Shown here: in pieces, positions 1 through 8,988 of the stretch | Numbering within the stretch: position 1 is the stretch's first letter | Layout of the letters: each line of letters starts with the position of its first letter | DNA from: Verrucomicrobiota bacterium | Lineage (GTDB): Bacteria; Verrucomicrobiota; Verrucomicrobiia; Opitutales; Intestinicryptomonadaceae | Length of the DNA: 49,565 bases | Reading direction: 5' to 3' | Assembly (NCBI GenBank): GCA_003343565.1 | Contig: QALA01000018.1 | Span: 1-49,565 of the forward strand | Notes under the pieces: generated by a model | The model's input: only the letters and a program-made list of their open reading frames with translations | What the model was told of the DNA's origin: nothing | Databases searched by the model: none | Position numbers and translations under genes: made by a program

Positions 1-384
1 CGAATGGATATTTTTCAATGTGCCGTAAGAAATTTAATTTGAACATGCTGCACTGATTGGACGGAGCGGAATTTGCCGCTTGACTTGCTGTTGTTGCAAA
101 GGCTTCGCAGTTGTTTTTTAGACGTTTAAACTGAACTGTTTTTTGCCGGTTATTTGCGGATATGGCGGTTGCGTTTTTGGAGATTGCGTTATTTGTAATG
201 TGGCGTTCGTGGATATGCGCCCGCAAAGATGCGCGCCGCTTTTGTGGCGAATGGATATTTTTCAATGTGCCGGAAGAAATTAATTTGAACATGCTGTACT
301 GATTGGACGGAGCGGAATTTGCCGCTTGACTTGCTGCTGTTGCAAAGGCTTCGCAGTTGTTTTTAGACGCTTTAACTGAACTGT
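1..384. repeat. Direct repeat pair, about 138 bp, in non-coding DNA
   Basis: Positions 1-139 and 248-384 are near-identical direct copies. Both run from CGAATGGATATTTTTCAATG to TTTAACTGAACTGTT and differ by a few substitutions and one-base indels. The repeat may extend beyond the left edge of the window. The roughly 108 bp between the copies is not repeated. No convincing reading frame covers either copy and no transposase or terminal inverted repeat is visible, so this looks like a tandem or interspersed non-coding repeat rather than an insertion sequence. Confidence 0.85.
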
Positions 385-1000
385 TGCAAAAAACATTTGG
401 CCTTTTGCAATATTGCGCCTTCGGGACAACTTTAATGTTGCGCAGAAACGGGAGCGGGGGCAGTTGTAAGATCAGTTTTGAATCGGAATGCGGGTATGAG
501 GAGATATAACGGGAAGTTTTTTATATACCTAAAGGGATTGCGATAAATTGGGATTTCGGATTTGAAGTTGGAAATATTTTTTCGTCCATATCCTAAATTG
601 TATCTTAAGATAAAACAGTATTTGGGACTCTTTTTGGGGGTGAGGAAAAGGAACGATGAACTTTATATCCGGCAAGCGTGCGCCATTGGAGACTTTTGCA
701 AAAGCTTCTTGTGCGCCGCGCAAAAAAGCTCGAAACAACAAACCCGCCGTTCCAAAATTTGTCCCGTTTATACATTCCGCAAAGGCGGCGAGAAACGGAG
801 AGGTTCCAAAAGTTAGGTCTAATTTTTATAAGACCAGACTCTACGATAAGGCATGCGCCGAAGTATGCGCGCGGGAAAATTAACCGATGAGCGGATTATC
901 CGTTTTGATGCAATTAAAAAGAGCCCTTAGCGAATGTTTCGCCGCAACGCCAAAAAGAGTCCGCCTGCGAATTGGCGCAGAAAACGTTTCTGACGCAAAA
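385..1000. other. Non-coding stretch, no gene recognised
   Basis: Several short overlapping reading frames cross this stretch on both strands. None has a recognisable domain, a good ribosome binding site or a plausible composition: they are rich in Arg, Lys, Ser and Cys, as expected for random frames. I see no RNA gene here. Confidence 0.6.
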
Positions 1001-1036
1001 AAACTCTCCGTCCCGATTGCGGAAAGCGGAGAGTTT
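1001..1036 (-). terminator. Rho-independent terminator, probably bidirectional
   Basis: A 10-bp perfect stem (AAACTCTCCG at 1001-1010, CGGAGAGTTT at 1027-1036) encloses a 16-nt loop. It is flanked by an A-run on the left (994-1003) and a T-run on the right (1034-1039), so it can work in both directions. It lies about 54 bp past the stop codon of the minus-strand lipoprotein gene. Confidence 0.8.
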
Positions 1037-1089
1037 TTTAATGTAAGATTAGCGCGTTTGCCCCATTGTTGAAATAGGTTGCGGAAACG

Positions 1090-1482
1090 CTACTTAGCCC
1101 GAACGGTTTTGTCTATGGTGCTGTTTAGATACTTCAAATAATTCATTGGGACGTATGGTTTATTCTGCCATGTCGAGCCTTTGGTGTCTATGGACAGCGA
1201 TCCGTCCGACACCCTTATGGAAACCACCGCGTGCTGGTATCCCTTGTCGTAATGGGCCAGAATGGGATTCCCGTCATTGTCTATTTGCCAATTTCTCAGT
1301 CTGAGCGCGTTTATGGCGGCGGCGTGCAGCGCGTCTTTGGATACGCCGCCGTATGCGCGGGTAAAGGAGGTTTTTCCCTCCTGGGCCAATTTCAGGCTGT
1401 TGTCCGTATTGGTTGAAGTGCAGGAAACCGCAACGAACGCAAGAGCGAGTGCGGCAATCGGCATGAGAAATAGGTTTTTCAT
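1090..1482 (-). CDS. Small hypothetical lipoprotein
   Basis: A 130-residue protein starting at the ATG at 1480-1482. The open frame extends upstream to 1668, but this internal Met is chosen because it begins a textbook lipoprotein signal: Met-Lys-Asn, a hydrophobic core (LFLMPIAALALAFVAV) and a lipobox ending in Cys at residue 21 (AVSC). The mature part of about 110 residues has no motif I recognise. It contains an SFTRAYGGVSKDALHAAA stretch predicted to be helical and ends in TVRAK. By the lipobox it would be anchored to a membrane after export. No clear Shine-Dalgarno sequence is visible. A hairpin terminator follows. It is transcribed divergently from the isomerase-like gene at 1787, 300 bp away. 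Confidence 0.7.
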   Translation of the reverse strand: MKNLFLMPIAALALAFVAVSCTSTNTDNSLKLAQEGKTSFTRAYGGVSKDALHAAAINALRLRNWQIDNDGNPILAHYDKGYQHAVVSIRVSDGSLSIDTKGSTWQNKPYVPMNYLKYLNSTIDKTVRAK

Positions 1483-1786
1483 ATGGGATTTTCTATCCGA
1501 TGCGGGGCGTCGAGGCAAGCGGAAAATCGCAAGCTGAAAAATCTCTTCCGCCGCGGAAGCAAATAGGCATTGTGTGTCTGTCCAATTTCGACTTTTCGCG
1601 CGGCCGCTTTTTGTCCGTAAAAATTGAAGGCGCAACATTGCGGGCGGATTCGGAAGATGAGCCGGCAAAATTTCTTCAGAACAGTTTGGGCTTTACAAGA
1701 GGCCGCAACGCGTCTAACGATTGTCTGCGAATCCAACCGGCAAACATAATTAACCGGCAAACACAAAATAGAACAAAGGATATATG

Positions 1787-2740
1787 ATGAATAGACGGCA
1801 TTTTGCAAAAAGCGCATTATTGGGGGGAGCGGCGCTTGCGGCGGCGAGGACGCTTTCGGCGCAGGTCCCGGCATCTTCGGTTGCGGAATCTTCCAAGCCG
1901 TACAAGTGCAAATTCTCTCCGAATTTCGGGCAGTGCAGGGAGTCCACGAAGGGGCTTTCAAATGTCGATAAGGTGCAGTTTTTCTACGATTGCGGATTCA
2001 GGGGGCTTGAGGACAATTCCATGATGGGGCGCCCGGTCGAGGAGCAAAAAGCCATTGCGAAGAAGATGGAGCAGCTTGGAATGCAGATGGGCGTGTTTGT
2101 CGCGCTTGCGGAGTGGGGCAGGCCGCTGATGTCGGGAAATATTATCGACAAAAAGAAGCGCTCCCGCGACCCGAAGGCGGTGCGCGAATTTATAAAGGAT
2201 AGAATGGAGTCCGCGGCGGAAGTGGCCAAGCGCGTGAATGCGAAGTGGTGCACTGTCGTTCCCGGCCTTGAGGATCCCTCGCTTGAGCCCGAATATCAAT
2301 TTGCCAATGTCGCCGACAACTTGAAGTACGCCTCGGACATATTGGAGAAGTCGGGGCTTATCATGGTGCTTGAGCCTCTCAACATAAAGAACCACCCCGG
2401 CCTCTGGCTGAAGCGGATTCCGCAGGCCTACGCGCTCTGCAAGGCTGTCGGGAGCGGCTCTTGCAAAATATTGAACGACCTCTACCACCAACAGGTGACG
2501 GAGGGAAACCTCATCGACAACATCAATGCCGCATGGAGCGAGATTGCCTATTTCCAAATAGGCGACGTTCCCGGCCGCAAGGAGCCCACCACGGGAGAGA
2601 TAAACTACAAAAACGTCTTCAAGCACATATGGGACAAGGGGTATCGCGGCATACTCGGTATGGAGCACGGCCAGAGCGACAGGTCGCTTGAGGGCGACAA
2701 GAAGCTCTTGCGCGCCTATCGGGAAGTCGACGTTGCCTGA
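1787..2740 (+). CDS. Tat-exported sugar phosphate isomerase/epimerase-like TIM barrel (hydroxypyruvate isomerase-like)
   Basis: About 317 residues of the xylose-isomerase-like TIM-barrel superfamily (AP endonuclease 2 fold; IolE and Hyi relatives). Two ATGs lie in tandem (1784 and 1787). AAAGGA at 1775-1780 is better spaced for 1787. The N-terminus MNRRHFAKSALLGGAALAAA is a twin-arginine signal with a Sec-like core, so the enzyme should be exported. Hyi-type metal-site motifs are visible: MVLEPLN (Glu), LNDLYHQQ (Asp/His), TTGEINY and GILGMEHGQS (Glu). Family members isomerise small keto sugars or hydroxypyruvate; the true substrate cannot be read from sequence. A paralogue with the same motif order lies at 43542-44579. 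A terminator follows at 2765-2796, so the gene is monocistronic. Confidence 0.88.
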   Translation: MNRRHFAKSALLGGAALAAARTLSAQVPASSVAESSKPYKCKFSPNFGQCRESTKGLSNVDKVQFFYDCGFRGLEDNSMMGRPVEEQKAIAKKMEQLGMQMGVFVALAEWGRPLMSGNIIDKKKRSRDPKAVREFIKDRMESAAEVAKRVNAKWCTVVPGLEDPSLEPEYQFANVADNLKYASDILEKSGLIMVLEPLNIKNHPGLWLKRIPQAYALCKAVGSGSCKILNDLYHQQVTEGNLIDNINAAWSEIAYFQIGDVPGRKEPTTGEINYKNVFKHIWDKGYRGILGMEHGQSDRSLEGDKKLLRAYREVDVA

Positions 2741-2764
2741 CTTCAATTGCTTCGCGTCTTTTTC

Positions 2765-2796
2765 AAATCCCGGCAGAATGTTGTCGGGATTTTTTT
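2765..2796 (+). terminator. Rho-independent terminator
   Basis: AAATCCCG (2765-2772) pairs with CGGGATTT (2785-2792), with possible extra wobble pairs inside the loop. A T-run follows to 2796. It lies 25 bp after the stop of the isomerase-like gene. Confidence 0.85.
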
Positions 2797-3230
2797 GCGC
2801 GATTGCGCAATAATTTGTAGTTATGGATAATGTCGCTTCTGTAAAAATGAAGTCGCAAAAGTTGAGCGGATTTTAAATGTCTTAGCTTTTTTTCGGCGAT
2901 TTTTTAGCGGAAGTGTCGCAGGGGCGGTCGTTCGGAAGAGAGTGCGGGCGCGATTTTTCGCACTTCCTTTTTTCCTGCGCGCGGGCGCGAAAATGGGGGA
3001 GGGGAGGCCGCGCCCTGAAATTTAAGTTGCGCTTTCAAAATGGCTTCATCGCGGCGCCTTCCGAAAAAGAGTCGCCGGAAACGGAAGGCGTTTCTAAGAT
3101 CGCATTTCGTTTTTTCAAAATCAAATTTTTCGAGGCGCGGGGAAAGCTGACATTCTCAAAACGCTTTTTTTTGGACTTTTCAAATTCCAAATATCAAATT
3201 CCCAATAAAGACCTTCCTTCGTCCAAATAA
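2797..3230. other. Non-coding gap, no gene recognised
   Basis: About 430 bp between convergent genes. A 105-codon plus-strand frame (2913-3230) is present. Its composition is low-complexity (Arg, Phe, Ser, Cys), it has no ribosome binding site and it runs into the next terminator, so I do not call it. Confidence 0.6.
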
Positions 3231-3258
3231 AAAACGCCCCCGCAATGGGAGGCGTTTT
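3231..3258 (-). terminator. Rho-independent terminator of the mutAB operon
   Basis: AAAACGCC (3231-3238) pairs with GGCGTTTT (3251-3258) around a 12-nt loop. Read on the minus strand it is followed by a T-run. It lies 49 bp beyond the stop codon of mutB. Confidence 0.85.
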
Positions 3259-3307
3259 GTGTGGCGTTGTACAGCGTTGCCGCGTCGTAGCGTCGCCGCT
3301 GCGGGAA

Positions 3308-5488
3308 TTACGCCATGAGGAGGTCGAGCATTTTCTTTGCGGCTTCCGGTATTACGGTTCCGGGGCCGAAGATTGCGCTTGCTCCGTGCTTGAACAAGAA
3401 GTCGTAGTCCTGGGCGGGAATTACGCCGCCGCATACGACCATTATGTCCTCGCGCCCGCGCTTTTTCAGTTCCTCGACGAGCGCCGGAAGCAGCGTTTTG
3501 TGCCCCGCCGCCAGCGAGCTCATCGCCACGATGTGCACGTCGTTTTCGACGGCCATTTGCGCGGTTTCCTCCGGAGTCTGGAAGAGCGGGCCGACGTCCA
3601 CGTCAAAGCCGAGGTCCGCATATGCCGTCGCCACCACTTTCGCGCCGCGGTCGTGTCCGTCCTGGCCCATTTTTGCGACGAGTATGCGCGGTTTTCTGCC
3701 CTCTTTGGCCTCAAACTCCTTTATCTTGCGCTCTATTTCTCCGACGATTGCCATGCTTTTCTTGTCCTTTAAGAGTTCCTTTTCGTACACGCCGCTGATG
3801 GAGCGAATGACCGCCTTGTAGCGGCCGAACACCTTTTCGCACGCGGAGGATATTTCGCCGAGGCTCGCGCGGGCCTTTGCGGCCTCCACGCTGAGTTCGA
3901 GAAGGTTTCCCTTGCCCGTGTCCGCGCACTTGGTGATTTCTTCCAGTATCTGGCGGACTTTGTCGTTGTCGCGGTTCTTGCGCAGAGTTTCAAGCTTCTT
4001 GACTTGGGCCTCGCGCACGGCGGTGTTGTCGATGTCGAGAATGTCGAGGGGCGCCTCCTTCTCCAGGCGGTACTTTGTAAGCCCCACGATGGTTTCGCGG
4101 CCGGAGTCTATTCTGGCCTGCCGGCGCGCGGAGGCCTCCTCTATTCTCAGCTTCGGCAGGCCGGCCTCTATCGCCTTTGTCATGCCGCCGTAGTTTTCGA
4201 CCTCCTGAATGTGGCTCCACGCGCGCTTGGCGAGCGCCTGCGTCAGGCTCTCGACGTAGTACGAACCCGCCCACGGGTCGATCACACGGCAGATGCCGGT
4301 TTCGTCCTGAAGGTAGAGCTGCGTGTTTCTGGCTATGCGCGCGGAGAAGTCCGTCGGAAGCGCGATGGCTTCGTCGAGCGCGTTTGTGTGCAGGCTCTGC
4401 GTGTGGCCCAATGCGGCTCCCATCGCCTCTATGCACGTGCGGGCGACGTTGTTGAAGGGGTCCTGCTCGGTCAGCGACCAGCCGCTTGTCTGCGAGTGCG
4501 TGCGCAGCGCCAGGCTCTTGGGGTCCTTCGGGTCGAAGCTTTTTACAATCTTGGCCCACAGCATTCTTGCCGCGCGCATCTTTGCCACTTCCATGAAGTA
4601 GTTTTTGCCTATCGCCCAGAAGAAGCTCAGGCGCGGCGCAAACTGGTCGACCCCCAGCCCGGCCTTTACGCCCTCGCGAATGTACTCAAGCCCGTCGGCC
4701 AGCGTGTACGCCATTTCGAGGTCCGCGGTCGCTCCCGCCTCCTGCATGTGGTAGCCCGATATGGATATGCTGTTGAATTTCGGCATATTCTTCGAGGTGT
4801 ACGCAAAGATGTCCCCGATGATTCTCATGGACGGAGCCGGCGGATAGATGTACGTATTGCGCACCATGAATTCCTTTAAAATGTCGTTCTGTATGGTGCC
4901 CGTCAGCTGTTCGAGCTTCGCGCCCTGTTCGAGGCCCGCGACGATGTAGAAGGCCAGAACCGGCAAAACCGCGCCGTTCATCGTCATCGAAACGGACACG
5001 CGCGACAGCGGAATTTTGTCGAAGAGAACCTCCATGTCCATGATGGAGTCCACCGCGACGCCCGCTTTTCCCACGTCGCCTATCACGCGCGGGTGGTCGG
5101 AGTCGTACCCGCGGTGCGTGGCCAAGTCGAAGGCCACGGACAAACCCTTCTGCCCGGCGGCGAGGTTGCGGCGGTAGAACGCGTTGGATTCCTCCGCAGT
5201 TGAGAAGCCCGCATATTGGCGCACCGTCCACGGGCGCACAACATACATCGTCGCGTACGGCCCGCGCAGGTTTGGCGCTATTCCCGCCGTGAAGCCCAGG
5301 TGCTCCATGCCCGCGTAGTCCTCGGCCGTGTAGAGCGGCTTCAGGTTTATCTGCTCCATAGTCTCGGTCATCAAGTCGTCAAACTTGCGCCCGGTTTTCT
5401 TTTCGAGGCGTTCCTGCCACTCTTTCAGCGAGAGCTTTTTTGCGCCGTCGTCAAACGCTATTTTCGTAAAATCTGGATTGTTGCTCAT
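3308..5488 (-). CDS. mutB: Methylmalonyl-CoA mutase, large (catalytic, B12-binding) subunit
   Basis: A 726-residue protein matching the usual length of the catalytic subunit. It carries out the adenosylcobalamin-dependent interconversion of succinyl-CoA and (R)-methylmalonyl-CoA. Residues about 45-560 form the substrate-binding TIM barrel, with the family stretches YAGFSTAEESN (Tyr92), AFDLATHRGYDSDHPR, SISGYHMQEAGA (His247) and DPWAGSYYVE. The C-terminal domain (about 600-726) binds cobalamin through the D-x-H-x-x-G motif Asp610-x-His612-x-x-Gly615. The start has a good Shine-Dalgarno (GAAAGGAA). It lies 21 bp downstream of mutA in the same operon and is followed by a terminator. In this cluster the enzyme most likely runs from succinyl-CoA toward methylmalonyl-CoA for propionate formation. 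Confidence 0.98.
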   Translation of the reverse strand: MSNNPDFTKIAFDDGAKKLSLKEWQERLEKKTGRKFDDLMTETMEQINLKPLYTAEDYAGMEHLGFTAGIAPNLRGPYATMYVVRPWTVRQYAGFSTAEESNAFYRRNLAAGQKGLSVAFDLATHRGYDSDHPRVIGDVGKAGVAVDSIMDMEVLFDKIPLSRVSVSMTMNGAVLPVLAFYIVAGLEQGAKLEQLTGTIQNDILKEFMVRNTYIYPPAPSMRIIGDIFAYTSKNMPKFNSISISGYHMQEAGATADLEMAYTLADGLEYIREGVKAGLGVDQFAPRLSFFWAIGKNYFMEVAKMRAARMLWAKIVKSFDPKDPKSLALRTHSQTSGWSLTEQDPFNNVARTCIEAMGAALGHTQSLHTNALDEAIALPTDFSARIARNTQLYLQDETGICRVIDPWAGSYYVESLTQALAKRAWSHIQEVENYGGMTKAIEAGLPKLRIEEASARRQARIDSGRETIVGLTKYRLEKEAPLDILDIDNTAVREAQVKKLETLRKNRDNDKVRQILEEITKCADTGKGNLLELSVEAAKARASLGEISSACEKVFGRYKAVIRSISGVYEKELLKDKKSMAIVGEIERKIKEFEAKEGRKPRILVAKMGQDGHDRGAKVVATAYADLGFDVDVGPLFQTPEETAQMAVENDVHIVAMSSLAAGHKTLLPALVEELKKRGREDIMVVCGGVIPAQDYDFLFKHGASAIFGPGTVIPEAAKKMLDLLMA

Positions 5489-5509
5489 CGGAAAAATTCC
5501 TTTCTTTTG

Positions 5510-7594
5510 TTATAGAACGTTCAGCGCGGCAAGTATGCCTTTGAGCGTTTCATAGTTGTTGCTCTTGATGCTGATTGCGCCGTCGTAGCCGGCCTGCTTG
5601 TAGGAGGGCTCGGCTTCCGGCGCGGGCGCGCCGGCCATGAATACGGTCGAGTCTGCCACGGCCGCCTTCAGCGCCTTTGTGACGGCGGGAACCAATTCCG
5701 GATAGGTGTCGTCCGTCGAGCAGATTACGGCGTATTTTGCGCCGCTTTCGGCGAAGGCCTTTGCGGCCTCCTCCGGAGTCTGAAATCCGTTCGGATATAT
5801 AACGTCGAATCCGCCGACCTCAAAGAAGCCGCGAATGAAGTCCGCGCGCGCCTTGTGTTGCAGGAGCGGCCCCATTGTCGCAAGGAACAGCTTTGGCGCG
5901 AATCCCTTTTCGGCCTTGAATTTTTCGCTGGCCGCGCGAAGGGCCTCGTAGTGTTCGACCGCCCTGTGAATGCCGAGCGCGGGCACGGAGGTTTCAACCC
6001 CGCCGCAATCGCAGAATATCCGCGCCAACGCCGCAAGGCTCGCGCCCTTTTCCGCCGCGGCCACAGCCTCCGCCATTTTGCCGCCGTTCGCCTTTCCGAC
6101 GGGGGACGGCTCCGCGCCGGCCTTGTCCGCCGCCGCCTGCTTGACGCGCTTTTCAATGGATTCGTCGGAATAGTCGGCCGGTTTCTCAAGCGGCTTTTCG
6201 AGCTTGTTTGCATAGTTGTTCGTGCCGACTACGGAGCTTCTGCGGGTGTCGTACAGCTTCTTTCTGCCCGCGGCCGTCGCCGCTATTTCCGCCTGAACCT
6301 CGCCGGATTCGAGAGCCGCCGCCATTCCGCCCTTCGCCTCGATTTTCGCGAAAAATTCCCAGGCCTTTTCGGCGAGCTCCTTCGTGAGAACCTCGACAAA
6401 ATACGAGCCGCCCGCCGGGTCTATTACATCGGTAAGCTCGCATTCCTCCTGGAGGATTATCTGCTGGTTGCGCGCTATCCTCTCGGAAAATTCGTCGGGC
6501 TTGCGTATTATTTCGTCAAACGCGCCGACCGTCATACTGTCGCAGCCGCCGATTGCGCCGGAGAAGGCTTCGGTGGTCGTTCTGAGCATGTTGACATACG
6601 GGTCGTAAACGGTCTTGTTGAAGAGCGCGGTGCGCGCGTTCACCCTGATTTTGCGGGATTCGTCGTTTCCGCCGAATTCGGATATGATTTTCGACCACAG
6701 CTTGCGCGCCGCGCGGAGCTTGGCTATCTCCATGAAAAAGTTTGAGCCCAGGCTTAAGCGGAAGCGGACGAGCTTTGCGATGTCGTCTATCTTCATTCCG
6801 CGCTTGAGCATTTGCCTGATGTAGGCTACGGACGTTGCCATCGCCGCGCCAAGCTCCTCCGCCGCGCTGGCGCCCGCGGAAGAGTAGGGCATCGTGTCTA
6901 TGCCTATCGCCCCGAACTCCGGCATGTTGGCGGCGTTGTATGAGGCAAGCTCGAACATTTCGTCGAAGGCGCAGTCAAGAGTGCGGCAAATTTTTCCGTT
7001 TTTGGCCAGCTGGCCGATTGGGTCGAAGTATATTCCGCCTGAGAGCTTTTTGCCCTTCTGCGACGCGTAGAGCATTGCCGCGATTGCGGCGGCCTTGCAG
7101 CCGGTGTGGACGTTTATCTCGACGCAGCCGGTCTCCACGCCGTCGAGCGCCCTGGAAAAGTCCTTTGCCGTGCAAACGGAGAGTCCGCCGCGGGCGACCG
7201 CGGATTTGTCCGCCTCGTCGGCGTCCGCGCCGCAGCCGGAGGGTTTGTCGAGGACTATTTCGACGGCGGTCTGGCCCTTGTTGAGCGCGTCCAAAATCTT
7301 TGCGTTAAATTCCTCCGGAAGTCCCGCGGAGAGCTCTTGGGAGATTTTCCACGGCTCGATTTTGTCGCCGTCTATTCTTGTGCCGCGCACGTAGTCTCCG
7401 GTTCCGGGCAGGGAGATTTCAAAATCGACGTCCTCCCTGTTGTATATCGGCCTGAGCGTGATTTTTTCAGGCGTGTTTGTAAGCATCTTCTTGTCGAACG
7501 GCGCGCCTTTGAGCAGTTTCACGGCCTCGGCGTGCCACTCTTGGTAAGCGGCTTCTTTGAATTCCGGGAATAGTTTGTCGTTTTCGTTTTTCAT
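5510..7594 (-). CDS. mutA: Methylmalonyl-CoA mutase, small (non-catalytic) subunit
   Basis: A 694-residue homologue of the large subunit that forms the heterodimeric mutase with MutB. The mutase barrel is recognisable (ARTALFNKTVYDPYVNMLRTTTEAFSGAIGGCDSM; DVIDPAGGSYFVE). The C-terminal flavodoxin-like domain has lost the cobalamin-ligating D-x-H-x-x-G motif: the matching region reads ATMGPLLQHKARADF. This is the normal condition of small subunits. It is the first gene of the operon. No Shine-Dalgarno or cobalamin riboswitch was recognised in the upstream gap, although the holoenzyme needs B12. Confidence 0.96.
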   Translation of the reverse strand: MKNENDKLFPEFKEAAYQEWHAEAVKLLKGAPFDKKMLTNTPEKITLRPIYNREDVDFEISLPGTGDYVRGTRIDGDKIEPWKISQELSAGLPEEFNAKILDALNKGQTAVEIVLDKPSGCGADADEADKSAVARGGLSVCTAKDFSRALDGVETGCVEINVHTGCKAAAIAAMLYASQKGKKLSGGIYFDPIGQLAKNGKICRTLDCAFDEMFELASYNAANMPEFGAIGIDTMPYSSAGASAAEELGAAMATSVAYIRQMLKRGMKIDDIAKLVRFRLSLGSNFFMEIAKLRAARKLWSKIISEFGGNDESRKIRVNARTALFNKTVYDPYVNMLRTTTEAFSGAIGGCDSMTVGAFDEIIRKPDEFSERIARNQQIILQEECELTDVIDPAGGSYFVEVLTKELAEKAWEFFAKIEAKGGMAAALESGEVQAEIAATAAGRKKLYDTRRSSVVGTNNYANKLEKPLEKPADYSDESIEKRVKQAAADKAGAEPSPVGKANGGKMAEAVAAAEKGASLAALARIFCDCGGVETSVPALGIHRAVEHYEALRAASEKFKAEKGFAPKLFLATMGPLLQHKARADFIRGFFEVGGFDVIYPNGFQTPEEAAKAFAESGAKYAVICSTDDTYPELVPAVTKALKAAVADSTVFMAGAPAPEAEPSYKQAGYDGAISIKSNNYETLKGILAALNVL

Positions 7595-8467
7595 CGGATA
7601 TGTATGTATGATTAAATGCGCTTATGGTTAAAATCCGCCCGCTTTGCCGCGCGCTTGCGCGCGCAATGGCCGATTTCGACTGCGCACATATTTATCGCGG
7701 CAAACGCGTGCCGCGGAGAAAATCGCAATGCGCAGTATTTGCCTTCGGGTAAAGGCCCGCTATTTTCAATTCAATCTTTTTTGCGCCGGCGTCAAGCGTT
7801 ATCGGACGAAATTTACGCCTGTCGGGGCGCGTCCGAAGCGGGGAAGCCTGCCCGTTTTGCAAATCCGAAGCTCGCACTTGGGCATGCGGAAAATTGAATT
7901 TTCGCAAAGGGAAGCCGTGAAGGGCATGCCGACGAAAAAAGAATGCGACGGCGAAAGTGCGAATGTTCGCGAGGGGAAAAAGTTCTCGCTTTCGCGTGCA
8001 CGCTACATGGCGCATCTTTCGTATGCGCTCTTCATGCGCAGTCTTTCATGCGCGGAGCCTTTCTGCGCGTTCAAAGGACTTTTGCAGGATTTCTTACGCT
8101 TTGTCTTCGATCGCCTTCGGGAGCGTATCGAAGGGAGATTTTGTCGCACTGAAACGATAGATATTAAAAAGATTCCGCCCATTTTGCGGCGTGCCGAAAA
8201 GAAGCTTTTACGGCGTTTGAAAATGGCTGGGTCAGAAGTTTGCCTGGGAAGATTCCTAAAAAAAATTCGCCGACTTGCGCCTTTTGTAAACGCCCGCGCA
8301 AATTTCCAAATATCCCCGCCGAACGCCGCCGTTTTTTTTTGCGGCGTTCAAACGTTTCAATATGCGCTTTCCTCCGTTTTCAATGCGCATTTTTTTCAAA
8401 AAAGTTTGACAATCCGCCCCCATTTGTGAGGTAATCAAGGGGATTTTTACTAAAAAAAGGATTCTCC
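7595..8467. other. Long divergent intergenic region between mutAB and mce
   Basis: About 870 bp between the divergent mutAB and mce-mmd operons. A 261-codon plus-strand frame (7644-8429) exists, but the translation is Arg/Ser/Phe/Cys-rich with no domain and no ribosome binding site, and overlapping frames of similar quality exist on both strands. A 9-bp perfect hairpin (GAACGCCGC at 8321-8329, GCGGCGTTC at 8341-8349) holds a T-run in its loop. The mce promoter lies at the right end. Confidence 0.55.
8406..8435 (+). promoter_or_regulatory. Candidate promoter for mce and the decarboxylase genes
   Basis: TTGACA at 8406-8411 is a perfect -35 box. A weak -10 candidate, GGTAAT, lies at 8430-8435 with 18-bp spacing. 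It sits 33 bp upstream of the mce start codon and is followed by the AAGGA ribosome binding site at 8458-8462. The -35 is convincing and the -10 is tentative. Confidence 0.5.
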
Positions 8468-8890
8468 ATGATTAATAAAATCGACCATATCGGCATAGCG
8501 GTGGCTTCAATTGACGACGCGGTTGCGTATTATGAAAAAGCCCTCGGACTGAAGTGCGAAGGTATTGAGGAGGTCGCCGATCAAAAGGTGAGGACGGCGT
8601 TTTTCGACGTCGGCGGCGTGCATATTGAACTCTTGGAGCCGACCTCTCCCGACAGTCCCATCGCCAAATTTTTGGAAAAGAATCCCCGCGGCGGAGTGCA
8701 CCATTTGGCGTTCAACGTCTCGGACATTTCCGCGTCTTTGGCACATGCGAAGGAGGCGGGAATCGGCCTGATAAACGAGACTCCGAAAGTCGGCGCGCAC
8801 GCGAAGAAAATCGCGTTTCTGCACCCCAAATTTACCATGGGCGTGCTGACGGAATTTTGTCAGGACGGAGACTGTTCCTGCGCCAAGTAG
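8468..8890 (+). CDS. mce: Methylmalonyl-CoA epimerase
   Basis: A 140-residue VOC-superfamily enzyme (two beta-alpha-beta-beta-beta repeats). It interconverts (R)- and (S)-methylmalonyl-CoA, linking the mutase product to the decarboxylase. Visible family features are KIDHIGIAVASIDDA (metal His), HIELLEPTSPDSPIAKFLEKN, GGVHHLAFNV (second metal His) and a Glu in LTEFCQ near the C-terminus. The tail carries an unusual CQDGDCSCAK run, which could be a metal- or redox-active addition. The start is preceded by AAGGA at ideal spacing. It lies 98 bp upstream of mmdA, consistent with a propionate pathway operon. Confidence 0.96.
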   Translation: MINKIDHIGIAVASIDDAVAYYEKALGLKCEGIEEVADQKVRTAFFDVGGVHIELLEPTSPDSPIAKFLEKNPRGGVHHLAFNVSDISASLAHAKEAGIGLINETPKVGAHAKKIAFLHPKFTMGVLTEFCQDGDCSCAK

Positions 8891-8988
8891 CGCGCAATTT
8901 TCCAAGCCCGCATAATCCGCCGTTTTTTTTGCGGCGCATGCTTCGGGACGTTTCCCGGCGATTCACATTTAAACGTTAATCTAAGAAT

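Noticed and set aside
2913..3230. 105-codon plus-strand frame
   Set aside because: No ribosome binding site or domain; composition like random GC-rich DNA; it runs into the mutB terminator.
4004..4879. Long plus-strand frame opposite mutB (and similar long frames opposite other GC-rich genes)
   Set aside because: Mirror frames created by GC-rich codon bias on the complementary strand; no ribosome binding sites or domains.
7595..7900. Cobalamin riboswitch upstream of mutA
   Set aside because: Looked for on the minus strand because the mutase needs B12, but I saw no B12-box-like sequence or convincing fold.
7644..8429. 261-codon plus-strand frame in the mutA-mce intergenic region
   Set aside because: Low-complexity Arg/Ser/Cys-rich translation, no ribosome binding site, no domain, and overlapping frames of similar quality on both strands.
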